Made by a program: the position numbers and the translations under genes
Shown: piece by piece, positions 8,965 through 15,731 of the stretch
Numbering within the stretch: position 1 is the stretch's first letter
Layout of the letters: the number at the start of each line of letters is the position of its first letter
The notes under the pieces: model-generated
Database searches by the model: none
The model's input: only the letters and a program-made list of their open reading frames with translations
Told to the model about the DNA's origin: nothing
From: an uncultured Clostridia bacterium
GTDB taxonomy: Bacteria; Bacillota; Clostridia; Oscillospirales; Ruminococcaceae
Reading direction: 5' to 3'
DNA length: 38,466 nucleotides
NCBI GenBank assembly: GCA_945921515.1
Contig: CAMEKR010000005.1
Span: 1 to 38,466 of the forward strand

Positions 8965-9792
8965 ATGGCATATTATTCAAGCGATACAAAAAAAATAAAA
9001 AGACGTGTGTACCATTTACTGATAGGTATGGGATATGAAGCTTCTGTCCAGGAAATAAAAGATGCGTATGGTCTTGATCCGTTTGATTGGTCTTCTGCGA
9101 AGATTACTCACTGTTTAGAAGAACTGATAGAAGAAGGCATAGTAAAAAAAGAAAAATATAAAGGTCGGTATATTTATTCTTCTGCTTATCAAGAACATCT
9201 GGAAAAACGTAAAAGCTTAGAAGAGCAAGTATCATACTTAAAACACGAGCATGTCAATCTGATTAATAACTTTAGACAATCGGAAAAACGATTCCTTGAT
9301 TTATTGGGAAAAATAGAACAGACGCATAATGAAAATGATAGGGTTTTATTTGACATATATGCCGAATATGACGCGAAAATACAACTGGCAGAAATAGAAA
9401 AGCAATATCTATGTGAAAAGGCAAACAGGGTATTAAAATATAAAAAAGAGCTTGAAATGAAGCTTGCTGAGGAATCATTCTTTTCATCAAAAAAGAAGGA
9501 AATCAGAGAAAATATTAAGAACGCAGTCTCTACTTATAACACGATTTCGCTTCAGCGCAATAACAAAGAGGTGGAACTTGATAACCTCATAAAAGAAAAG
9601 AATAGTCGGACAAGAAGAGCAGAAGATCAGATACTACAGGCGGAATGTGCATTAAAAGATTTTGAAAAAGAAATGGAATATACAGAAACCGAAATCATAG
9701 AGAAAAGAACATTATTGATCAATTTGGAAACCGAGTTAAGGAGAATCGGTAATCTTTTTGAGAAATGGAAGATTGAAGGATATATAAACTAA
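8965..9792 (+). CDS. Winged-helix-like coiled-coil protein, sister of the preceding gene product
   Basis: A 275-residue AT-rich gene with a strong RBS (AAGGAGG) starting 26 bases after the 709-residue gene. Residues 9-68 form a winged-helix-like unit whose core, SSAKITHCLEEL then GIVKKEKYKGRYIYS, aligns with the neighbour's SSAKITSLLIEL then GKVNREKYGDVYRYS. Residues about 75-265 are almost continuous coiled coil. No nuclease, ATPase or membrane motif is visible. The pair may act as a DNA-bound rod or a signalling scaffold; this is inference from architecture. It is the last gene before the terminator at 9978-10013. Confidence 0.65.
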   Translation: MAYYSSDTKKIKRRVYHLLIGMGYEASVQEIKDAYGLDPFDWSSAKITHCLEELIEEGIVKKEKYKGRYIYSSAYQEHLEKRKSLEEQVSYLKHEHVNLINNFRQSEKRFLDLLGKIEQTHNENDRVLFDIYAEYDAKIQLAEIEKQYLCEKANRVLKYKKELEMKLAEESFFSSKKKEIRENIKNAVSTYNTISLQRNNKEVELDNLIKEKNSRTRRAEDQILQAECALKDFEKEMEYTETEIIEKRTLLINLETELRRIGNLFEKWKIEGYIN

Positions 9793-9977
9793 TGAGATCA
9801 AGCGAGAAATGTATATATCGTTCAATGAAATACCTCGCCTTACACAAAGTTTCATTACTTGTTGTATAACCTTTATTCATGTGGGCTTAAGGCGATATCA
9901 TTTTTTCTGTTTGCTGTAAGATTAATTAATAGCTTTTTCGGGCAAACAGTGGGCAAGATTTATATGACACACTCGCA
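9793..9977. other. Non-coding stretch at the right end of the accessory block
   Basis: No plausible gene is visible. The sequence is AT-rich and contains the tandem-like motif GGGCAAACAGTGGGCAAG (about 9939-9956), where GGGCAA recurs after a short gap. Similar repeats sit near the ends of some integrated elements, so this could be a boundary, but no integrase and no matching second copy lies inside the window. Confidence 0.25.
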
Positions 9978-10013
9978 AAAAAGGAACCGTTCGGTTATGA
10001 TCGGTTCCTTTTT
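9978..10013. terminator. Bidirectional rho-independent terminator
   Basis: A 12-bp perfect stem (AAAAAGGAACCG / CGGTTCCTTTTT) with a 12-base loop. It has T-runs on both strands and lies between the convergent coiled-coil gene and the CmpB-like gene, so it can serve both. Confidence 0.85.
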
Positions 10014-10049
10014 GTGAACTTGGATATATTTCCAAACAAAGAATACCTT

Positions 10050-10553
10050 TTATACACTATTTGAGAGAAACGCAACAAAAAAATGCGGCTGATAGCCTTT
10101 TGAAAAGTGTGCACAAACGCTGAATAACGGTTTCCATATAGCTTCAACCGCAAATATTACCGCAGGCTGTATTACTTTAAGAATAAGCACGCAAGCCGCA
10201 CCCCATATTACCGAGAACTGCGGGCAGATATATCCTTTTATATTGAATTTTTTGTTGCTGTAATCCCACCATCTCCTGTGAAATATTTTGTCCAGAACAA
10301 ATCCTGTGATAAATTCAAGCAGGGTAGTAAGAACTGCCGATGCCACAAATAGCACTACCCACGATTCCTTGATCGGTGTGAGGCATATTATGACGATAAT
10401 TAGCCCGAATCCGTATATAGGACAGTACGCACCGTGAAGCATACCTCTGTTCACGAATTTTCCGTGTCTTATTGTAGCAAAAATAACCTCTGTGCACCAG
10501 CCTGCGACAGAGTATATCATAAAACAGTATAAAAGATCGTATATGTATTCCAT
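10050..10553 (-). CDS. Putative membrane protein of the CmpB-like 'ABC transporter permease' family (PF06541 type)
   Basis: A 167-residue integral membrane protein with about four to five hydrophobic segments. Recognisable family features are SVAGWCTEVIFATIRHGKFVNRG near the N-terminus, the central LLEFITGFVLDKIF, and WWDYSNKKFNIKGYICPQFS. The family is annotated as putative ABC permease, but it usually has no ATPase partner and its function is unknown. A second, diverged member lies at 24413-24856. It stands alone, convergent with the accessory block and divergent from nifS. Confidence 0.8.
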   Translation of the reverse strand: MEYIYDLLYCFMIYSVAGWCTEVIFATIRHGKFVNRGMLHGAYCPIYGFGLIIVIICLTPIKESWVVLFVASAVLTTLLEFITGFVLDKIFHRRWWDYSNKKFNIKGYICPQFSVIWGAACVLILKVIQPAVIFAVEAIWKPLFSVCAHFSKGYQPHFFVAFLSNSV

Positions 10554-10681
10554 TTTCTCACCTTGATATTATGGCGCAGATCTGCCGTTATCCGAAACTG
10601 TATAATAATTTATATTATACCGCACACCGCCGTATTGGTCAACTCTGTCCGATTTATCTACTGAAAATTTTACAAAACCTA

Positions 10682-10710
10682 TTGATTTTGTAGATAATAA
10701 GGTGTATAAT
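10682..10710 (+). promoter_or_regulatory. Sigma-A promoter of nifS-nifU
   Basis: TTGATT at 10682-10687 and TATAAT at 10705-10710 with a 17-base spacer, about 95 bases before the nifS start. No IscR-like gene is adjacent, and no clear operator was seen. Confidence 0.75.
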
Positions 10711-10803
10711 ATAAAAAGGGCAAAAACGGTTGCGGTTTAAGTGAAAATTACCTTTTCCGCACTATATTCCCATATCAGATAAAGAAAGGAAAAGTAGATA
10801 TAT

Positions 10804-12000
10804 ATGTTAAAAACGACTGTCTATCTTGATAATGCGGCTACGACAAAAGTAAGCGACAACGTCTTAAACGCTATGCTGCCTTATCTGAAAGATGAGTACG
10901 GCAACCCCTCTTCTATATATACTCTCGGAAGAAATTCGGCAATAGCCGTTAATAAAGCCAGAAAGCAGGTCGCCGATGCTTTGGGATGCGAAGACGGCGA
11001 GGTATACTTCACCGGCTGTGGAAGCGAGAGCGATAACTGGGCGATAAAAAGCACTGCAAGGATGATGGCTCAGAAAGGAAAGAAGCACATTATTACTTCT
11101 GTCTTTGAGCATCACGCTGTACTTCACTCGCTTGCTTCTCTTGAAAAAGAAGGCTTTGAGGTAACTTATCTTCCCGTTTATTCAAACGGAATAGTGAAGG
11201 TCGAAGATGTAGCGGCAGCTATCAGACCGGATACTGCGCTTGTAACGATTATGTACGCAAATAATGAGATAGGCACTATTCAGCCTATTCCCGAAATAGG
11301 AGCGCTTTGCAAGGAAAAGGGCGTTATTTTCCATACCGATGCGGTTCAGGCAGTAGGAAACGTTCATATAAATGTAAAAGAGCAGAATATTGATATGCTC
11401 TCTTTAAGCGGACATAAGATACACGCTCAGAAGGGCTGCGGAGTGCTTTATGTCAATAAGAAATACCGTCTGACGCCTTTTATGGACGGCGGAGCGCAGG
11501 AGAGAGGCAGAAGAGCCGGAACGGAAAATGTCCCTGCAATAGTAGGTCTCGGCGTAGCGATTACCGACGCTGTTAACGGTATAGATGAGAAAAATGCCAA
11601 GCTTAAAAAATTCAGCGATAGGATATGCGACGAGATACTGAAGATAGACCGTGTTCATCTGAACGGCGACAGGGAAAAGCGTATGCCGTGTAATCTTAAC
11701 TTCTCGTTTGAAGGAATAGAGGGCGAGAGCCTGCTGTTACAGCTTGACCTCCAGGGAATAGCGGCTTCAAGCGGTTCTGCCTGCACATCGGGTTCGCTCG
11801 ATCCGTCTCATGTACTGCTCAGCATAGGACTTCCGCACGAAATCGCACACGGTTCACTGCGTATCTCTATGTCGGATTATACGACAGAGGAGGATATCGA
11901 CAGACTGCTCGAGGTACTGCCTGTTATCGTAGAAAAGCTGAGAAATATGTCTCCGCTGTGGGATCATATAATAAAAGGCGAAACATTCAAGATAAAATAA
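10804..12000 (+). CDS. nifS: Cysteine desulfurase, NifS/IscS family
   Basis: A 398-residue PLP enzyme that takes sulfur from L-cysteine as an enzyme persulfide and hands it to the scaffold encoded next. Typical features: YLDNAATT at the N-terminus, [19 protein letters not shown], the PLP-binding lysine in [10 protein letters not shown] (about 200-209), and the active-site loop [10 protein letters not shown] with the persulfide Cys at about 327. Length and loop fit group I NifS/IscS. RBS GAAAGGAAAAG precedes ATG. It is followed 29 bases later by nifU, making a compact Fe-S assembly operon ending in the terminator at 12480. Confidence 0.95.
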   Translation: MLKTTVYLDNAATTKVSDNVLNAMLPYLKDEYGNPSSIYTLGRNSAIAVNKARKQVADALGCEDGEVYFTGCGSESDNWAIKSTARMMAQKGKKHIITSVFEHHAVLHSLASLEKEGFEVTYLPVYSNGIVKVEDVAAAIRPDTALVTIMYANNEIGTIQPIPEIGALCKEKGVIFHTDAVQAVGNVHINVKEQNIDMLSLSGHKIHAQKGCGVLYVNKKYRLTPFMDGGAQERGRRAGTENVPAIVGLGVAITDAVNGIDEKNAKLKKFSDRICDEILKIDRVHLNGDREKRMPCNLNFSFEGIEGESLLLQLDLQGIAASSGSACTSGSLDPSHVLLSIGLPHEIAHGSLRISMSDYTTEEDIDRLLEVLPVIVEKLRNMSPLWDHIIKGETFKIK

Positions 12001-12029
12001 TATGATTTTTCTGAAAGGAAGTATTTATA

Positions 12030-12464
12030 ATGATTTATTCCGAAAAAGTGATGGATCACTACGCAAATCCGAGAAATGTCGGTGAAATTGAGGACGCTAA
12101 CGGCGTCGGTGAAGTCGGCAACGCAAAATGCGGCGATATTATGAAGATGTATCTGAAGATCGAAGATAATATGATAAAAGATGTAAAGTTCAAGACCTTC
12201 GGATGCGGCGCCGCTGTTGCTACAAGCTCTATAGCTACAGAGATGATAAAAGGAAAGCCTTTGGATGAGGCGCTAAAACTCACAAACAAGGCAGTAGTTG
12301 AGGCTCTTGACGGACTTCCTCCCGCAAAGCTGCATTGTTCTGTTCTTGCCGAGCAAGCTATCAAAGCCGCAATCGCAGATTACTATACAAGGCAGGGAAT
12401 AGATCCCACACCCTTTGTAGGTGAGATAAAAGACGATCATTGCGATAGCTGCTGCGGAATATGA
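12030..12464 (+). CDS. nifU: Fe-S cluster scaffold, NifU/IscU type
   Basis: A 144-residue IscU-like scaffold on which [2Fe-2S] or [4Fe-4S] clusters are built from sulfide delivered by NifS. The three ligand cysteines are present: Cys34 in GNAKCGD (with Asp36), Cys59 in FGCGAAVATSS and Cys103 in KLHCSVLAE. It lacks the ferredoxin-like and C-terminal Nfu domains of classical NifU, so only the N-terminal domain is retained, as is usual in clostridia. The tail ends CDSCCGI, giving extra cysteines whose role is unclear. RBS GAAAGGAAG lies before ATG. Confidence 0.93.
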   Translation: MIYSEKVMDHYANPRNVGEIEDANGVGEVGNAKCGDIMKMYLKIEDNMIKDVKFKTFGCGAAVATSSIATEMIKGKPLDEALKLTNKAVVEALDGLPPAKLHCSVLAEQAIKAAIADYYTRQGIDPTPFVGEIKDDHCDSCCGI

Positions 12465-12479
12465 TTACCGAATAAACAA

Positions 12480-12507
12480 GCCCTCCCGATTTGATAATCG
12501 GGAGGGC
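12480..12507. terminator. Rho-independent terminator after nifU
   Basis: A 12-bp perfect stem (GCCCTCCCGATT / AATCGGGAGGGC) with a TGAT loop, followed by GTTTT. The NERD gene ends only 4 bases beyond it on the other strand, so it may terminate both. Confidence 0.9.
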
Positions 12508-12511
12508 GTTT

Positions 12512-13606
12512 TCATCTGTATCTATCAAGAATTGCAATTATGTCATTGCCGTATTTATTAATCTTATCCTCGCTAAAACCACCAATAAAATAAAGCTGTT
12601 CCGGTGTTTGCGGCATAAAATTGATTATCTCGACGAGTTCGTCATTTTTAAATATTATATATGGTTTTATATTTTCTGCTTTGCTTTTCTCGTATCTGTA
12701 TTGCCTCAGTGCTTTATAAATTGGGCTTTCTTCGATTCCATTATTACTGCTTCTTTTGATAGACGCTGAAGCGTTTCCCGAAGAAGTATTATTATAGCTT
12801 TTATATTCTATTTTTTGGATGTTTTTTTGCGATTTCTCTTCCTCATTTTTTGATGCGATGTTGATTTTTTCTTGATATTTGGCGGTATAATCAACAGGAT
12901 TTTGTCTATGTAGCGATAAAAAGAATTTTGCAAGCCCCATCATCTGATTGTCTGACATATCAAACATCGTGCTTTGCGAAATAAGAGTATTTATCTTTCT
13001 TGTTAACCCGTCTACTTTTACAATTTGTTCTTTTATATCCCTTGGTGCATAACGGTAATCAATAACTGTTTTTGGATTCGCCATAACAACAAGACTTTTA
13101 TAGTTTTTATTGAAGTTATTCTCAAACGCTATTTTAGAAATAAAATCCAATGATGCTTTACGCATATCCTTTATTAGTGCAAGATGCCTTTCATTTTGTG
13201 TAATAGGGCTATATATACCCTCTTGAGAAAATGTTTTTCCGCTACCAGATTTGCGTACAAAATTACCGCTTGAATCGACGGATATATTCCCGTAAAGATT
13301 CTTGCTTTCCAATACTATTATTAGCTTTCTTGTGATAAGAAGATAGTCAATTTGTGCTTTAAGACCATTATATTCAAAAAAGATGTCATGAATGATATAC
13401 ATAGGTATATGACTGTTTATTAATTCGTACATAATGGCTTCTTCGCCGTTAATGCCATATTTAATTAGCGCTTTGTCTCGTTCTATTAACGGTATAACAC
13501 TTTTAGGTGCGAGAATCTGGTAATATTCAAGTTGTTGAAGCTGTTCTTGAGCAGAACTGGATTCTTTAAGTACCACCGGTTCACACATTTTATTTAATAT
13601 ACCCAT
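12512..13606 (-). CDS. NERD-domain nuclease-related protein with C-terminal HRDC domain
   Basis: A 364-residue protein starting at MGILNKM (RBS GAGAGG); the 401-residue ORF in the track extends through the promoter. Residues about 50-170 form a NERD domain with nuclease-like residues: GEEAIMYEL, AQIDYLLITR and LESKNLYGNI (E-x-K). The C-terminal 70 residues (YKALRQYRYEKSKAENIKPYIIF to GGFSEDKINKYGNDII) are an HRDC-type helical nucleic-acid-binding domain. NERD proteins are thought to act on DNA but their substrates are largely undefined. The gene is more AT-rich than its neighbours and sits alone between two hairpins with its own consensus promoter, which suggests recent acquisition. Confidence 0.85.
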   Translation of the reverse strand: MGILNKMCEPVVLKESSSAQEQLQQLEYYQILAPKSVIPLIERDKALIKYGINGEEAIMYELINSHIPMYIIHDIFFEYNGLKAQIDYLLITRKLIIVLESKNLYGNISVDSSGNFVRKSGSGKTFSQEGIYSPITQNERHLALIKDMRKASLDFISKIAFENNFNKNYKSLVVMANPKTVIDYRYAPRDIKEQIVKVDGLTRKINTLISQSTMFDMSDNQMMGLAKFFLSLHRQNPVDYTAKYQEKINIASKNEEEKSQKNIQKIEYKSYNNTSSGNASASIKRSSNNGIEESPIYKALRQYRYEKSKAENIKPYIIFKNDELVEIINFMPQTPEQLYFIGGFSEDKINKYGNDIIAILDRYR

Positions 13607-13636
13607 AATAAACCTCTCATATTTCAATATGACTAT

Positions 13637-13665
13637 ATTATACCTCTTAGTATAATCTTTGTCAA
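13637..13665 (-). promoter_or_regulatory. Perfect consensus promoter of the NERD gene
   Basis: On the minus strand TTGACA (13660-13665) and TATAAT (13637-13642) are separated by exactly 17 bases. The -10 lies about 30 bases upstream of the start codon, so the leader is short. Confidence 0.85.
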
Positions 13666-13669
13666 TATA

Positions 13670-13712
13670 AAGAAAATCATACTCGATATGATTATCAGAG
13701 TATGATTTTCTT
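13670..13712 (-). terminator. Hairpin between murC and the NERD promoter
   Basis: A 15-bp perfect inverted repeat (AAGAAAATCATACTC / GAGTATGATTTTCTT) with a 13-base loop lies just after murC on the minus strand and just before the NERD promoter. It likely terminates the murC operon; since it abuts the -35 box by 5 bases, it could also be an operator. Confidence 0.65.
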
Positions 13713-13738
13713 GACAATTATTTTATTTCGTTTTTTGC

Positions 13739-15124
13739 TCATTCCCCGTACTTCTCTTTAAGCAAATCCTCTATCATAAAAGCAACTTTATATACATCTC
13801 CGCAGCCCAGCGTGATGATCATATCACCGCTTTCGGCATTATCTGCGACATAACGGGCTACCTCTTCAAAAGTAGGGAACCATCTGCATCCGGGAATCTT
13901 TGCCGCAAGGTCGGCAGAATAGACATTATAGGTATTCTTTTCTCTGCTGCCCATTATTTCTGTCAGAACAACATTGTCGGCTATCATAAGCGCATTTGCA
14001 AAGTCATCCATAAGAGTATAGGTTCTTGAATAGGTGAACGGCTGATGCACCGCCCATACACGCCTGAAGTCTTTCATCGACTTTGCCGTTTTAAGCGTTG
14101 CCGCAACTTCTGCCGGATGATGTGCATAATCGTCTACAACGGTTATGCCGCCTATCGTTGCAAGCCTTTCAAAGCGCCTTCCTGCGCCCCAGAAGGTTGA
14201 CAGTCCCTTGTTGATGTTTTCGGGAGTAACTCCCGTTGCAAGTGCGGCGGCACAGGCGGCTACCGCATTAAGAACATTATGTGCGCCGGGAACATGGATA
14301 GATATGCGTTCTATCTTTCTGCCGTTTTCCATAAGGTCAAAGTCGGTCTGAAAATCCGATATGCGCTCAATGTTTTCGGGATAGTATCTGTTCTTGTCTG
14401 TTTTACCGAAGGTGATTATCTGCTTGTCAAAGCCCGACGCCTTTACGGCTTTCAGCGTATTTTCATCATCGCCGTTTATTACAAGAATATCGGTAGTATT
14501 ATCGCAGAACTTAGTAAACGATGCTCTCAGATTATCCATCGTTTTGAAAAAGTCGAGGTGATCTGCGTCGATATTAAGTATTACCGAAATATTCGGAAAC
14601 AGGTGCAAGAATGTGTTGGAAAACTCACACGCTTCGCATACCATGACATCGCTTGTACCTGCTCTGCCGCTGCCGCCGATAGCTTTCAGCTTGCCGCCAA
14701 TCACCGTTGACAGATCGATATCCTGAGCGAGATACATATGCGTGAGCATTGACGATGTGGTGGTTTTTCCGTGAGTGCCCGAAACGCATACCGCCTTATT
14801 GTACCAGCTTGTAACAAGTCCGAGCAGTTCACAGCGCTCGACAGTCTTGACGCCGCTTGACTTTGCCGCAATAAGCTCCGGATTGTCGCTCATTATAGCG
14901 GCGGTATACACTATGAGGTCTGCGCCCTGAATGTTTTCCGCCCTCTGCCCCATATATACGGTTATGCCCATATTACGCACGGCTTTGAGCGTTTCGGTTT
15001 CGTTGTTGTCAGAGCCGGTAAGATAGTATCCTTTGCTGTGCAGTATCTGAGCCAGAGGATACATTCCGCTTCCGCCTATGCCTATAAAATGAATATGCTT
15101 CTTTCCGGTGAGGAAATCTTCCAT
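13739..15124 (-). CDS. murC: UDP-N-acetylmuramate--L-alanine ligase
   Basis: A 461-residue cytoplasmic Mur ligase that adds L-Ala to UDP-MurNAc using ATP, the first peptide step of peptidoglycan precursor synthesis. Visible: the Rossmann-like N-terminus HFIGIGGSGMYPLAQIL, ATP-binding VSGTHGKTTTSSML (about 119-132), metal and carbamate region EACEFSNTFLHL and NIDADHLDFF, and the C-terminal domain with WGAGRRFE and DDYAHHPAEV. Length is normal for MurC. It is the last gene of the leftward operon, 54 bases after the NUDIX gene, and is followed by the hairpin at 13670-13712. Confidence 0.96.
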   Translation of the reverse strand: MEDFLTGKKHIHFIGIGGSGMYPLAQILHSKGYYLTGSDNNETETLKAVRNMGITVYMGQRAENIQGADLIVYTAAIMSDNPELIAAKSSGVKTVERCELLGLVTSWYNKAVCVSGTHGKTTTSSMLTHMYLAQDIDLSTVIGGKLKAIGGSGRAGTSDVMVCEACEFSNTFLHLFPNISVILNIDADHLDFFKTMDNLRASFTKFCDNTTDILVINGDDENTLKAVKASGFDKQIITFGKTDKNRYYPENIERISDFQTDFDLMENGRKIERISIHVPGAHNVLNAVAACAAALATGVTPENINKGLSTFWGAGRRFERLATIGGITVVDDYAHHPAEVAATLKTAKSMKDFRRVWAVHQPFTYSRTYTLMDDFANALMIADNVVLTEIMGSREKNTYNVYSADLAAKIPGCRWFPTFEEVARYVADNAESGDMIITLGCGDVYKVAFMIEDLLKEKYGE

Positions 15125-15178
15125 TTTGCTTACGATCCTTTCAACCGATTATGCTACGGTAATATTCTATGATAGTTT

Positions 15179-15712
15179 TCAGCCTAATATCATCTTTGCC
15201 TTAAGCAGAGCAAGCTGAGTCTTTCCGTCTTCGATCTCGCCGTTCATAACCATTTCTACTGCTTTATCAAGCGGAATCTTTACTACTTCAAGAAATTCAT
15301 CATCGTCAAGATTCTGCTTGCCGCCTTCAAGACCGGTAGCAAGATACATATGCGTTATCTCCTGGCAGTATGCAGGCGTAGGTATCATATATCCCATATA
15401 TCTGAACTGCTTGCAGGTACAGCCGGTTTCTTCCTGAAGCTCTCTTCTGCCTGCCTTTGCGTGATCCTCTCCGGGATTGAGCTTGCCTGCGGGAATTTCC
15501 ATAAGTACCTTCTGAAAAGGATATCTGAACTGCCTTACAAAAAGCACTTGTCCGTCATCGGTAACAGGTACTACGCCGACTCCGCCGCTGTGTCTTATAA
15601 CATCACGGGATACTACCGCCCCGTTTTCAAGCTCTGCCTTGTCACAGCATACGGTAAGAATCTTACCCTCGTATTTTACCTCGCTGTCTACGGTTTTCTC
15701 AAATAAATGCAT
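15179..15712 (-). CDS. NUDIX hydrolase, ADP-ribose pyrophosphatase type
   Basis: A 177-residue protein starting at MHLFEKT with RBS AGAGGAAG 2-3 bases before ATG; the longer ORF in the track overlaps the YfhO gene and is rejected. The NUDIX box GKLNPGEDHAKAGRRELQEE (about residues 76-96) is complete, with the REL-QEETG metal-binding helix. The upstream PAGK and downstream GYMIPTPAYCQEI fit the ADP-ribose/NudF-like group that splits ADP-ribose into AMP and ribose 5-phosphate. Substrate is inferred from family, not proven. It starts 19 bases after YfhO and precedes murC. Confidence 0.9.
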   Translation of the reverse strand: MHLFEKTVDSEVKYEGKILTVCCDKAELENGAVVSRDVIRHSGGVGVVPVTDDGQVLFVRQFRYPFQKVLMEIPAGKLNPGEDHAKAGRRELQEETGCTCKQFRYMGYMIPTPAYCQEITHMYLATGLEGGKQNLDDDEFLEVVKIPLDKAVEMVMNGEIEDGKTQLALLKAKMILG

Positions 15713-15731
15713 ATCTTCCTCTTTTCTGCGA

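Noticed and set aside
13607-13717. N-terminal extension of the NERD ORF
   Set aside because: It would run through a perfect promoter and half of a hairpin; the ATG at 13606 has a good RBS.
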